This document shows positions 28,199 to 37,465 of a stretch of DNA of 64,000 bases, piece by piece. The first letter of the stretch is position 1, and each line of letters opens with the position of its first letter. This stretch comes from Caballeronia sordidicola (GTDB taxonomy: Bacteria > Pseudomonadota > Gammaproteobacteria > Burkholderiales > Burkholderiaceae). Both the position numbers and the translations under genes were made by a program. The DNA lies in assembly GCF_002220365.1 (NCBI RefSeq), contig NZ_MTHB01000111.1, forward strand, positions 1 to 64,000. Reading direction: 5' to 3'. A model generated the notes under the pieces. That model ran no database searches, was not told the DNA's origin, and saw nothing but the letters and a program-made list of their open reading frames with translations.

Positions 28199-29130
28199 TT
28201 CACGAACCTCGGATTGAGCAATTCGCGCAGACGGTCGCCGACCATATTGATCGATACCAGCATGGCGAGCAGCGCAAGACCCGGATAGACGCTGGTCCAG
28301 TATTCACCCGAGAGCATGGTCTGGTAACCGTTGGCGATCAGCAGCCCAAGCGAGGGCTCGGTGATCGGCACGCCGAGGCCCAGGAATGACAGCGTTGCTT
28401 CGAGCGTGATCGCGCGTGCGACCTGCAGCGTGCCGACCACGATCAGCGGCGGCAGGCAGTTCGGCAGGATGTGAACGAGCACGATGCGCCAGTTCGGAAT
28501 CGCGAGGCTGCGCGCGGCTTCTACATATTCACGCCGCGCTTCGACCAGTGCTTGCGCTCGCGCGGTGCGGGCGTAGTAGGCCCACTCGATCAGCACCAGC
28601 GTGAGCACGACGTTGGTCACGCTCTTGCCCAGGAACGCGAGCAGCATCATGGCGACGAGGATGGACGGGAACGCGAGCAGCAAGTCCACGAGCCGCATGA
28701 TGAGGCTGTCGACCTTGCCGCCGGCGTAAGCCGCGATCAGGCCGAAGACGGTGCCCACTACGCCCGCGATGACCGCCGAGCCGAGGCCCACGGATAAGCT
28801 CAGGCGCAGGCCGTAGAGCATCGCTGAATACAGGTCGCGGCCCTGGCCGTCGGTACCCAGCCAGTACGCATGCGTGCCGGCACCGTTCATCGAACCGGGG
28901 GGGAGGCGGGCATCGAGTACATCGAGTTGCAGCAGGTCGTAAGGATTTTGCGGTGTGATCAGCGGCGCGAAGATGGCCGCGAGCACGAGCAGTATCGCGA
29001 CGATCAACGCACCCATCGCCGCGGGCGAGCGGGCAAAGTCAGCGACGAGCTGACGCCCAAGCGACTGGCGGCGTTTGAATGCGCCGCGCACGGGCTTTCC
29101 CGTTTCGGGAATCAGCGGAGTCGTGCTCAT
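28195..29130 (-). CDS. Dipeptide-type ABC transporter permease, DppC family
   Basis: A 311-residue inner-membrane permease with a long basic N-terminal tail (GAFKRRQSLGRQLVADF), then the first helix. It carries the DppC hallmark WLGTDGQGRDLYSAMLYGLR and the coupling loop AARSLAIPNWRIVLVHILPN. It is flanked by 4-base overlaps on both sides. Confidence 0.92.
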   Translation of the reverse strand: MSTTPLIPETGKPVRGAFKRRQSLGRQLVADFARSPAAMGALIVAILLVLAAIFAPLITPQNPYDLLQLDVLDARLPPGSMNGAGTHAYWLGTDGQGRDLYSAMLYGLRLSLSVGLGSAVIAGVVGTVFGLIAAYAGGKVDSLIMRLVDLLLAFPSILVAMMLLAFLGKSVTNVVLTLVLIEWAYYARTARAQALVEARREYVEAARSLAIPNWRIVLVHILPNCLPPLIVVGTLQVARAITLEATLSFLGLGVPITEPSLGLLIANGYQTMLSGEYWTSVYPGLALLAMLVSINMVGDRLRELLNPRFVK

Positions 29131-30101
29131 CGCGCGCCCTCCAGCCGCACGCGCGGATCAAGGAACTTGTAGAGAATGTCGACGAACAGGTTCAGGGAGA
29201 CGAACATGCAGACGACCACGATCAGGTACGACAAGATTACGGGTCGATCGAGCGCGTTGATGCTGTCGAGTATCAGTTTGCCCGCACCCGGCCACGAGAA
29301 CACGGTCTCGGTGACGACCGCGAATGCGATGGTCGAACCGAACTCCAGGCCGATCACCGTGACAAGCGGAATCAACGTGTTGCGAAGGATATGAACGAGC
29401 ACCACCCGCGTGGGCGACAAACCCTTGGCGCGTGCAAAACGCACGTGTTCCATCGGCATGACTTCGCGCACGCCGGCACTCGTCAGGCGCAAGACCAGCG
29501 ACACCTTGAAGAGCGACAGGTTCACCGCGGGCAGGATCAGGTGACGCAAGCCATCGAGCGTGAGCCATGACCACTGGACACCGAACAGGCTTGCCGTCGC
29601 GCCGCGTCCGCTGGCCGGCAACCAGCCGAGCTTCACGCTGAACAACATGATGAGCATCAGGCCGACCCAAAACGTCGGCAGGGAGAAGCCGACAATACTG
29701 CCCGTCATCAGCATCTTCGAGAGTGGATTGCGTGGATGCAGCCCGGCGAAAAGCCCAAGCGGAATACCAATCACCAGCGCCAGCAGCAGCGCCGAAACAG
29801 CGAGTTCCAGGGTCGCAGGAAGGCGTTGCAGGATCAGGCGGATCGCAGGTTCGTTATAGACGAAACTGTTGCCGAGGTCGCCATGCATGGCGCCGGCGAG
29901 GAAAGCCAGATACTGTTTCCAGAGCGGCTGGTCGAGGCCGAGTTGAGCGATGATGCGTGCCCGGTCGACCTGATCGACGTCCTGTCCGATAAGGATATCG
30001 ATTGGGTTGCCGATCGCGTGCAGACCGATGAACACGATCAGCGTCATTAGCAGCACGACGAACGCCGCCTGCGCGATTCGGCGAACAAGCCAGCCGCTCA
30101 C
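29127..30101 (-). CDS. Dipeptide-type ABC transporter permease, DppB family
   Basis: About 324 residues from a GTG start at 30101, which overlaps the stop of the upstream monooxygenase gene as GTGA. Every other junction in this operon uses the same 4-base overlap, and the protein then starts directly with VSGWLVRRIAQAAFVVLLMT, the DppB pattern. The longer ATG-started frame (30143) would add an unrelated proline-rich leader. It contains the coupling segment ARAKGLSPTRVVLVHILRNTL. A flavoenzyme gene immediately before the permease links uptake to oxidation of the same compound. Confidence 0.88.
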   Translation of the reverse strand: MSGWLVRRIAQAAFVVLLMTLIVFIGLHAIGNPIDILIGQDVDQVDRARIIAQLGLDQPLWKQYLAFLAGAMHGDLGNSFVYNEPAIRLILQRLPATLELAVSALLLALVIGIPLGLFAGLHPRNPLSKMLMTGSIVGFSLPTFWVGLMLIMLFSVKLGWLPASGRGATASLFGVQWSWLTLDGLRHLILPAVNLSLFKVSLVLRLTSAGVREVMPMEHVRFARAKGLSPTRVVLVHILRNTLIPLVTVIGLEFGSTIAFAVVTETVFSWPGAGKLILDSINALDRPVILSYLIVVVCMFVSLNLFVDILYKFLDPRVRLEGAR

Positions 30102-31573
30102 TGGTCCTCCGCATATTGGGGCGGCGCTTCGGCCGGTTGCCATTCATCACCGTAGAGTTCCGGTTCGGCATACGCTTGCAGCGCCGTGTAATGCTGCTCC
30201 ACGTCTTCGCTGTACAACAAGCTTGATATGCCCTGGGCAAGCCGTTTAGCGCCGGTGCTGATCGCGGGAATGTCTCCGGAGACGGCGCCTTGCGAGAGCG
30301 ACGCGGGATAGCAGAAACAGTGGATGCGCGATAAGCCGGGGCAATCGCCGGGCGATTTCTCGATGAATTCAAATGCGGGTCCGACATCGGGCGACTCGGA
30401 CAGCTCGGCGTCTTCATCGCCGGGCGGTGGCGTGTAGCGATCGGCCCATGTGCGGATATAGGGCGCAAACGCAGCGAATTCCGGGCGGGCAGACCAGTCG
30501 ACCTTGAAGCCGGTGGAGACTACGAGGAAGTCGGCCGCGAAAATGCCTTTGGGTGTGTGGATCGAAAGGCCGTTCTCTGTGCTTTCAACCGATAACACCG
30601 GGCATCCAAGATTGAAACGCGCATTCGGATGACGCGATACCCGCAACGTACTGCCACGCGGAGGGGGGACCTGCACGGTATTGATGTAGTGGCGGATCTT
30701 CCATTTCCACTCATAGGGCAGCGTTTGGTGGCCATGGGTCAGTCCCGGATTGCCGGCCCCCTTGCCCTTGTTCACGCGTGGGAGATCAGAACGCCTGATC
30801 AGCAGGTCGACGCTGGCCGCGCCTGCTTCGAGCGCGGTGGCGGCGCTGTCCATGGCTGACGAACCGCCGCCGACCACGGCCACGCGCTTACCCGCCAGCG
30901 TCTTGTAATCGGTGGTATCCGATGAATGCGCCCAGCGATCACGCGGTAATCCTTCGACAAACCCCGGTAACGCAGGACCGCCCAATCCGTCGCGTCCCGT
31001 AGCGAGCACGACGCGCCGCGCATAGACCTCGAAGCGACGATCCTGCGTTCGTACGCTCAATACCACCAGACCATCAGCGCGTGGCGTCACGGCTTCAATA
31101 GTGTGTTCGTTGCGGACATCGAGCGCAAGCACGCGGCGATACCAGATCAGATATTGCATCCACTGCAGCCGGTCGATCTTGTCGAGTGCTTGCCATGCCA
31201 GCGTGCCGAATTGAGCCTCGAACCACGCGCGAAACGTCAACGCGGGCAACCCTAAAGCAGGGCCTGTTAATTGCTTTGGTGAGCGTAGCGTTTCCATGCG
31301 GGCGGTCGTGGCCCACGGGCCCTCCAGTCCCTGCGGCGAGCGGTCGAAGATGCGCGCTCGCACGCCCAACAGCTTGAGCGCGGCGGACGCAGCCAGCCCC
31401 GCCATGCCACCGCCGATCACCGCCACGTCCAGGACTTCGATGCCGTTGTGCGTCTTGCCTGGCACCCATTCGCGCGCGGGTAATTCGAGCAGGGACAAGT
31501 CTTCGGCGAGGCGCGCGTCAAGCGCCGCGAGGCCGGTGGGGGGTATTGATGATACGTTTTTGTCGAGGCTCAC
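30098..31573 (-). CDS. Flavin-dependent monooxygenase-like NAD(P)/FAD oxidoreductase
   Basis: A 491-residue protein with two nucleotide motifs: GGGMAG at 54-59 for FAD and GGGSSA at 235-240 for NAD(P)H. An ATGRDG and a late VVSTGFKVDW match flavin-containing monooxygenase and N-hydroxylase type proteins. A ~50-residue N-terminal extension precedes the first motif. It lies between its LysR regulator and the ABC permease genes with 4-base overlaps on both sides. N- or S-oxygenation of the imported substrate is a reasonable guess. A purely dehydrogenase role cannot be excluded. Confidence 0.78.
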   Translation of the reverse strand: MSLDKNVSSIPPTGLAALDARLAEDLSLLELPAREWVPGKTHNGIEVLDVAVIGGGMAGLAASAALKLLGVRARIFDRSPQGLEGPWATTARMETLRSPKQLTGPALGLPALTFRAWFEAQFGTLAWQALDKIDRLQWMQYLIWYRRVLALDVRNEHTIEAVTPRADGLVVLSVRTQDRRFEVYARRVVLATGRDGLGGPALPGFVEGLPRDRWAHSSDTTDYKTLAGKRVAVVGGGSSAMDSAATALEAGAASVDLLIRRSDLPRVNKGKGAGNPGLTHGHQTLPYEWKWKIRHYINTVQVPPPRGSTLRVSRHPNARFNLGCPVLSVESTENGLSIHTPKGIFAADFLVVSTGFKVDWSARPEFAAFAPYIRTWADRYTPPPGDEDAELSESPDVGPAFEFIEKSPGDCPGLSRIHCFCYPASLSQGAVSGDIPAISTGAKRLAQGISSLLYSEDVEQHYTALQAYAEPELYGDEWQPAEAPPQYAEDQ

Positions 31574-32559
31574 GTGGCGGGCTCTTCGGTCGGATTGGGG
31601 ATGTCCTCGGGCTCGCCGTAGAGCGCTTGAAGAATCGCGCTGTGCTGGCTTGCGTCGTGCAGGATGAAGCCGGGCAGGATCTCGGCGGCGGCAATCGCCA
31701 GCGCTTGCGCCGCGGCAAGAGTCGCCGCACTGGGCGGCCGAAACTCGGGTGTGATGACGCCGAACAGGAACGCGATGCGGATATCCAGCGGACGGATCAC
31801 CACGCCATCGACGGGCAATCCCAGTGCGGTCACCGGCTCGAGCACGGCGAGCCCGAGTCCCGCGCGCACCGCGCCGAGCGCGTTCAGCGACGAGTTGGTT
31901 TCGATCACGCCGGCCGTGCGCACGCCCGCTTGCGCGAATGCCGAATCGAGCCGTGGCCGCAGGCGGTAGGGGTTCTGCATCGTAACGAGACGACGGTTCG
32001 CAAAATCACTCAATGCGATGCGCGGCGCTCGCGCGAGCGGATCGTCGGCGTGCACGGCGGCAACGCACGCAGCCTCGCCAATCCAGTGCACGAGCACGCC
32101 GCGATGTTCGAGTGGCAGACTTGAAACACCCATGTCGACAATGCCGCTCAGCACGGCATCGACGACTTGTTCGGGGGCGGCGCTACGCAGATGCACGGAC
32201 TCGAGCGGATGGTCCTCGTTGAGCAAGGCGAGCGCGCGAGGCACGAGTCCGGCGGCAAGCGCCGATGTGGCGGCAATGGTGAGCGGAGGCGGCGCTTGGC
32301 GCGCGATCTGCTCGGCGCGCGATTTCACCTGACGCAGGCTTGCCAACGAGCGTTCGACGTCCTGGTAAAGCTCGGATGCCTCTCGCGTGGGCGCGACACG
32401 TGGCCCGAAACGCTGGAACAGCGGATAGCCGATCTCGGCTTCCAACTCCTGGATCGAGCGCGATACCGCGGGTTGCGAGCGCCCGAGCAAACGCCCGGCG
32501 GCAGTGACGCTTCCGGCGGACATGACAGCGGCAAACGCTTCCAGTTGACGGATTTCCAT
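31570..32559 (-). CDS. LysR-type regulator, first gene of the operon
   Basis: A 329-residue LysR protein with HTH (MEIRQLEAFAAVMSAGSVTA, then GRLLGRSQPAVSRSIQELE) and a co-inducer domain. It is transcribed in the same direction as the genes it overlaps (ATGA with the monooxygenase), not divergently as is common for LysR. Regulator and structural genes therefore share one promoter. A 19-base inverted repeat with T-N11-A geometry lies 32 bases upstream. The C-terminal tail after residue ~305 is acidic (GEPEDIPNPTEEP). Confidence 0.88.
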   Translation of the reverse strand: MEIRQLEAFAAVMSAGSVTAAGRLLGRSQPAVSRSIQELEAEIGYPLFQRFGPRVAPTREASELYQDVERSLASLRQVKSRAEQIARQAPPPLTIAATSALAAGLVPRALALLNEDHPLESVHLRSAAPEQVVDAVLSGIVDMGVSSLPLEHRGVLVHWIGEAACVAAVHADDPLARAPRIALSDFANRRLVTMQNPYRLRPRLDSAFAQAGVRTAGVIETNSSLNALGAVRAGLGLAVLEPVTALGLPVDGVVIRPLDIRIAFLFGVITPEFRPPSAATLAAAQALAIAAAEILPGFILHDASQHSAILQALYGEPEDIPNPTEEPAT

Positions 32560-32590
32560 GGGTACGCGGCGTCCGATCGGTTAGATCGAT

Positions 32591-32609
32591 GAATGCATAA
32601 AACGCATTC
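32591..32609. promoter_or_regulatory. LysR-type operator (T-N11-A inverted repeat)
   Basis: GAATGC at 32591 and GCATTC at 32604 flank a 7-base AT-rich spacer. The inner bases satisfy the T-N11-A rule for LysR sites. It is 32 bases upstream of the LysR start that heads the operon, suitable for autoregulated control of all downstream genes. No coding sequence is recognised in the remaining gap up to 32935. Confidence 0.6.
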
Positions 32610-32934
32610 TTGCGCGTATAGCATGTGAAACGCAAATGATCAAAAATGCTTTACATAGTGCTCGATCTGGGAAGCGGGCGGTGATTGGGCGATCAAAACG
32701 ACGTCGACTGGCGCGAATACGTTGCTGGTATCGACCGATTTCGCCATCGAGACTGACCAGAAGCAGACCATGGATGACGTCGCAACGCCGATCATCGTGG
32801 CGCCGCAATCCGAAGCGCCGTCGGAATTCTGCGTCTGGGCTTTTCGACAGCGTGCCAGCGAATCTTTATCGACTGCCACCGGTTGGAAACCGCAAGCGTT
32901 ACGTGGAGTTCATGGGTGGAAGTGCGAACGTCCC

Positions 32935-34404
32935 TCACACGGCCATGCACAAATACTTGATCACCAAATAATCGTCGATCCCATACCGCGAGCCTTCGCG
33001 CCCGAGTCCGGACTGCTTGACCCCGCCAAACGGCGCGACTTCGTTGGAAATGAGCCCGGTATTGATCCCGACCATGCCATATTCCAGCGCTTCTGCCACG
33101 CGCCACACGCGCCCAATATCCCGGCTAAAAAAATACGCAGCCAGCCCGAACTCGGTATCGTTAGCCATCCGTATCACTTCTTCATCGGAAGAAAACCGGA
33201 ACAACGGTGCGAGCGGTCCGAACGTCTCCTCCCTGGCGATCTTCATCTCTGAAGTCACACCCGACAACACCGTCGGTTCAAAGAACCCGAACCCGAGCGC
33301 GTGCCGCTTGCCACCGGTAACGACCTTGGCGCCTTTGTCCAGCGCGTCATGAATATGCGATTCGACCTTCTGCACGGCGGCGTCGTTGATCAGCGGTCCG
33401 AGCAAAACGCCGCTCTCCAATCCATTGCCCACCGTGAGCTTCGCAACCGCCGCGCCGAGCTTGGCGGAAAATTCGTCATACACCCGGTCATGAACGTAAA
33501 ACCGGTTCGTACATACGCAAGTCTGCCCGCTGTTGCGATACTTCGACGCAATCGCGCCCTCGACTGCAGCGTCAATATCAGCGTCGTCGAAAACGATAAA
33601 CGGTGCATTGCCGCCGAGTTCCAGCGACACTTTCTTGACCGTCGGGGCGCTTTGCGCCATCAGCAGACGGCCGACCTGCGTCGATCCCGTGAACGACAGC
33701 TTCCTGACAATGGGATTGCTGGTCAGCTCGGCGCCAATCGCCTTCGGGTCGCCGGTCACGATATTCAGCACGCCCTTTGGCACCCCCGCACGCTCGGCCA
33801 GCACGGCCATCGCGAACGCTGAAAACGGCGTCGCTTCAGCGGGTTTGACCACGATCGGGCAACCCGCAGCCAACGCCGGGCCGACCTTGCGCGTGATCAT
33901 CGCGGCAGGAAAATTCCACGGCGTGATCGCCGCGCAGACGCCGATAGGTTCCTTGGTCACCACGATGCGTTTATCGGCGGCGGGCGTTGCCAGCGTGTCA
34001 CCGGCGACGCGTTTGCCTTCCTCTGCGAACCACTCGATGAACGACGCCGCGTAAATGATCTCGCCGCGGGCTTCAGCGAGCGGCTTGCCTTGCTCGCGGG
34101 TGAGGATCACGGCGAGATCGTCGGCGTGTTCCAGCATCAGTTCGTACCAGCGGCGCAGAATGGCCGCACGTTCCTTCGCGGTCTTCTTGCGCCAGAGCGG
34201 CCACGCGGTGTTGGCCGCATCGATCGCGCGCCGCGTTTCCGCCGCGCCCATCTTGGGCACATGACCGAGCGACTGACCGTTCGCCGGATCGATGACTTCG
34301 AAGGTCGAGGTATCGTCGGCGCCTTGCCACTCACCGTCGATGAACGCGTCGTGACGCAGCAGCGCCGGATCTTTCAATCGCATGGGTGACCGTTGCGAAC
34401 TCAT
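32935..34404 (-). CDS. gabD: NAD(P)-dependent succinate-semialdehyde dehydrogenase
   Basis: A 489-residue aldehyde dehydrogenase that oxidises succinate semialdehyde to succinate, the last step of the GABA shunt. The catalytic glutamate is E262 in LELGGNAPF and the nucleophile C296 in NSGQTCVCTN. The NAD(P)-binding segment PWNFPAAMITRKVGPALAAG and the C-terminal EVAPFGGVKQSGLGREGSRYG are typical of GabD. A second cysteine two residues after the nucleophile (C298) is common in this group. It overlaps gabT by ATGA, so the two enzymes are made together. Confidence 0.95.
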   Translation of the reverse strand: MSSQRSPMRLKDPALLRHDAFIDGEWQGADDTSTFEVIDPANGQSLGHVPKMGAAETRRAIDAANTAWPLWRKKTAKERAAILRRWYELMLEHADDLAVILTREQGKPLAEARGEIIYAASFIEWFAEEGKRVAGDTLATPAADKRIVVTKEPIGVCAAITPWNFPAAMITRKVGPALAAGCPIVVKPAEATPFSAFAMAVLAERAGVPKGVLNIVTGDPKAIGAELTSNPIVRKLSFTGSTQVGRLLMAQSAPTVKKVSLELGGNAPFIVFDDADIDAAVEGAIASKYRNSGQTCVCTNRFYVHDRVYDEFSAKLGAAVAKLTVGNGLESGVLLGPLINDAAVQKVESHIHDALDKGAKVVTGGKRHALGFGFFEPTVLSGVTSEMKIAREETFGPLAPLFRFSSDEEVIRMANDTEFGLAAYFFSRDIGRVWRVAEALEYGMVGINTGLISNEVAPFGGVKQSGLGREGSRYGIDDYLVIKYLCMAV

Positions 34405-35696
34405 GCTGCGACTCCCACTTCTTCTGTCAGGACACGTTCGAGAATGGCGAGTGCTTCATCGAATACGGCGTCTTGAATGGTCAGCGGAAACAGGAACCGG
34501 ATCACGTTGCTGTACACGCCACAGATCAGCAACAGCAGGCCGCGTTCAAGCGCCAGGGTTTGCACGCGCTTGGCGAAAGCCGCATCGGCTTCGGTAGTAC
34601 CCGGCTTGCAGAATTCGACGGCGATCATGCCGCCGGGGCCGCGCACATCGGCGATCTGGGGGACGTCGGCCTTAAGCGATGACAGCCGCGACTTCAGCTT
34701 GTCGCCCAGCCGCACGGCACGTTCACAGAGCTTCTCTTCATCGATGATCTCGAGCACCGCATGCGCCGACGCCACCGCCAGCGGATTGCCGGCATACGTG
34801 CCGCCAAGACCGCCGGGCGCGACCGAGTCCATCACATCGGCCCGGCCGACCACACCCGACAGCGGCATGCCGCCAGCGAGACTTTTGGCGATGGTCATGA
34901 GGTCCGGCACCACGTCGTAGTGCTGCATGGCGAACAACTTGCCGGTGCGCGCGAAGCCGGTTTGCACTTCGTCGGCGATCAGCAGGATGCCGTGGGTGTC
35001 GCAGAGCTTGCGCAACGCGCGCACGAATTCCACGGGTGCTTGATAGAAACCGCCTTCACCCTGAACCGGCTCGAAGATGATCGCGGCAACACGTTTTGCC
35101 TCAATATCCGCCGCGAAGAGATGTTCGATGGCGCGCAGCGAATCCGCGGTCGTGACGCCGCGCAGCGGGTTTGGGAACGGCGCGTGAAATACGTCGGACG
35201 GGAACGGTCCGAAGCCGATCTTGTAGGGCGCAACCTTGCCCGTGAGCGCCATGCCCATGAACGTGCGGCCGTGGAACCCACCCGTGAATGCGATCACGCC
35301 CGGCCGGCCCGTCGCGGCACGTGCGATCTTGATGGCGTTTTCGACGGCTTCCGCGCCGGTCGTGAAGAACGCGGCCTTCTTTGCATGGTCGCCGGGTGCG
35401 CGCGCGATGATCTTCTCGGCGAGCGAAACATACGATTCGTAAGGGACGATCTGATACGCCGTATGCGTGAAGCGTTCGAGTTGCGCGCGCATTGCCGCGA
35501 CAATTTTCGGGTGCCGATGTCCGGTGTTACATACCGCGATGCCCGCCGCGAAGTCGATGAAACGGCGGCCTTCTACATCCCACAGCTCGGCGTTTTCGGC
35601 ACGTTCAGCGTAGAAGTCGCACATCACGCCGACACCGCGCGGCGTCGCTGCGTCCTTGCGGGCTTTAAGGTCGGCGTTCTTCAGGGTCTGGCTCAC
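34401..35696 (-). CDS. gabT: 4-aminobutyrate aminotransferase
   Basis: About 431 residues. This PLP enzyme moves the amino group of GABA to 2-oxoglutarate and gives succinate semialdehyde for GabD. The PLP lysine lies in MTIAKSLAGGMPLSG, preceded by LLIADEVQTGFARTG. The frame is open to an ATG at 35759, but a GTG at 35696 has an AAGGAG site 7 bases upstream and gives the usual short N-terminus before PRGVGV, so it was chosen. It is divergent from gabR, with repeats in the shared 103-base gap. Confidence 0.93.
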   Translation of the reverse strand: MSQTLKNADLKARKDAATPRGVGVMCDFYAERAENAELWDVEGRRFIDFAAGIAVCNTGHRHPKIVAAMRAQLERFTHTAYQIVPYESYVSLAEKIIARAPGDHAKKAAFFTTGAEAVENAIKIARAATGRPGVIAFTGGFHGRTFMGMALTGKVAPYKIGFGPFPSDVFHAPFPNPLRGVTTADSLRAIEHLFAADIEAKRVAAIIFEPVQGEGGFYQAPVEFVRALRKLCDTHGILLIADEVQTGFARTGKLFAMQHYDVVPDLMTIAKSLAGGMPLSGVVGRADVMDSVAPGGLGGTYAGNPLAVASAHAVLEIIDEEKLCERAVRLGDKLKSRLSSLKADVPQIADVRGPGGMIAVEFCKPGTTEADAAFAKRVQTLALERGLLLLICGVYSNVIRFLFPLTIQDAVFDEALAILERVLTEEVGVAA

Positions 35697-35747
35697 GGCA
35701 TCGCTCCTTGGAGGGTTTTTAGGCGGTACCTCGACTATAGTAAGATT

Positions 35748-35796
35748 TGGCTCTTTCAATCAGAGCCATTTCCTTGTTTTTATAGGAGCCATTTCC
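35748..35796. promoter_or_regulatory. GabR-type operator repeats in gabT-gabR gap
   Basis: TGGCTCT (35748) and AGAGCCA (35762) form an inverted repeat with a 7-base spacer. GAGCCATTTCC occurs twice as a direct repeat at 35763-35773 and 35786-35796. MocR/GabR proteins are known to bind paired direct repeats near divergent gab promoters, so these are the likely sites. Confidence 0.6.
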
Positions 35797-35799
35797 GCG

Positions 35800-37305
35800 A
35801 TGCGTGCAAGCATGTTGTCCGACTGGCTGGCGCAGCGGATTGAACGAACGGGCGGCTTACCGATTTATCGGCAGTTGTATGGCTTGTTGCAGCAAGCCAT
35901 CCTGTCGCGGGAATTGCCGGCGGGGACCAAAGTGCCGTCGTCCCGATTGCTCGCAAGTGAGCTGGGCCTTGGCCGTAATACGGTCACGCAGGTGTATGAG
36001 CAACTCGCGCTGGAAGGCTACGTGTGGTCGGCGACGGGGCAGGGCACGTTTGTGTCGGACAGCGCGCCGGACGAGATCGTGGGCGCGGACTCCGCGGCGC
36101 GTGATGCGGCCCCTGCGGAGCCACGTGTGCTGTCCGCGCGCGGTGCAAGGTTGCTGCAAGGCGCGGGTGTGTCGCAGCGGCAAGGCGGGGCGTTCATGCC
36201 CGGTGTACCCGATGTGTCGCGGTTTCCAGCGGCCGTCTGGAGCCGCTTGCAATCAAAATACTGGCGCCGCTTGCCGCCGGATCTGCTGACCTATGCGCCC
36301 GGTGGCGGTTTGCCCAAGCTGCGTCAGGTGCTCGCCGATTATTTGCGGACCTCGCGTTCGGTGCGTTGCACGCCAGACCAAATTATCGTGACGACGGGGA
36401 TTCACCAGTCAATCGATCTTGCCGTGCGCCTGCTGTCCGATTCCGGCGATGTCATCTGGACCGAAGACCCGTGCTACTGGGGCGTGCGTAGCGTGTTGCA
36501 AGTGTCCGGGCTGTCGCTCAAGGCCATTCCCGTGGATGCAGAGGGCATCAATCCTTCCGCGGACGATCTTGCCGACCCGCCCAAGCTGATGCTGGTCACG
36601 CCGTCGCATCAATACCCGCTGGGCATGGTGATGAGCCTCGCGAGGAGGCGGATGCTGCTGGAGTTCGCGCGGCAAAACGGTTGCTGGATCATTGAGGATG
36701 ATTACGACAGCGAGTTTCGATACGGCAGCCGGCCGCTCGCGTCGCTGCAAGGACTCGATACAGCGGGCCAGGTGATCTACGTGGGCAGCTTCGGCAAGAC
36801 GCTTTTCCCAGGATTGCGGATTGGCTACATCGTGGTGCCCGAGGGGTTGTCGACGAGCTTTGCTACCGCTTCCGCCGAGTTGTATCGCGAGGGGCAGTTG
36901 TTGCAGCAGGCCGTGCTGGCCGAGTTCATCGGCGAGGGGCACTTCACTTCGCATATCCGGCGGATGCGCGGGCTCTATGGGCAGCGTCGCCAGATACTGC
37001 TGGATACGATCAGGAAGCGTTATGGCGACGCGTTGCAGATTGCCGGCGGCGATGCCGGGCTGCATCTCGTGCTGCGTTTGCCCGATGGCGTGGACGATCG
37101 TGAAGTGGCGAAAGCGGCGCTCGCGGTCAACATTGTGGTGCGGCCGCTGTCGGGGTATTTCTTGAGGCCGGGCGAGGGGATGTCGGGCTTGCTGATTGGG
37201 TACGGCTGCGTGGCCGAAGAGGAAATCGAGCCGGCGTTTGAGAAACTGGCGGCGGTGCTTGATCCGGCGTTGGGGTCAGGGTTTAGATTTAGTACGCATG
37301 CCTGA
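35800..37305 (+). CDS. gabR: MocR/GabR-type regulator of GABA catabolism
   Basis: A 501-residue fusion of a GntR-type winged HTH (QAILSRELPAGTKVPSSRLLASELGLGRNTV) to a fold-type I aminotransferase-like domain that binds PLP (lysine in YVGSFGKTLFPGLRIGY, with DDYDSEFRY before it). In GabR the PLP-GABA adduct triggers activation of gabTD and the protein represses itself. The ATG at 35800 was chosen (TAGGAG upstream), and another ATG lies at 35812. The divergent orientation to gabT-gabD supports the assignment over the PdxR branch of the family. Confidence 0.88.
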   Translation: MRASMLSDWLAQRIERTGGLPIYRQLYGLLQQAILSRELPAGTKVPSSRLLASELGLGRNTVTQVYEQLALEGYVWSATGQGTFVSDSAPDEIVGADSAARDAAPAEPRVLSARGARLLQGAGVSQRQGGAFMPGVPDVSRFPAAVWSRLQSKYWRRLPPDLLTYAPGGGLPKLRQVLADYLRTSRSVRCTPDQIIVTTGIHQSIDLAVRLLSDSGDVIWTEDPCYWGVRSVLQVSGLSLKAIPVDAEGINPSADDLADPPKLMLVTPSHQYPLGMVMSLARRRMLLEFARQNGCWIIEDDYDSEFRYGSRPLASLQGLDTAGQVIYVGSFGKTLFPGLRIGYIVVPEGLSTSFATASAELYREGQLLQQAVLAEFIGEGHFTSHIRRMRGLYGQRRQILLDTIRKRYGDALQIAGGDAGLHLVLRLPDGVDDREVAKAALAVNIVVRPLSGYFLRPGEGMSGLLIGYGCVAEEEIEPAFEKLAAVLDPALGSGFRFSTHA

Positions 37306-37333
37306 TCACTGTGTTGCCGCTCCCGGCGCTCCG

Positions 37334-37371
37334 CAACGCCGCCGCAACGCCGCCGCCGAAACGCCGCCGCC
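37334..37371. repeat. GC-rich short tandem repeat
   Basis: Three imperfect copies of AACGCCGCCG(C) lie between the gabR stop and the MarR gene. There is no coding content, and this is probably slippage-prone DNA. Confidence 0.6.
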
Positions 37372-37465
37372 CACTATGATAAAAAGGGACTCACGGTAGG
37401 ACTGAAGAAAGCGGTGCGTCGCCGCAATCGAAGCATAATAGAACGTGTACCCTACAATTCCTCCC

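Noticed and set aside
32640..32934. Possible gene remnant upstream of gabD 3' end
   Set aside because: A frame with STDFAIETDQKQTMDDVATPIIV looks protein-like but matches nothing I recognise and has no start signals. It is left as intergenic.
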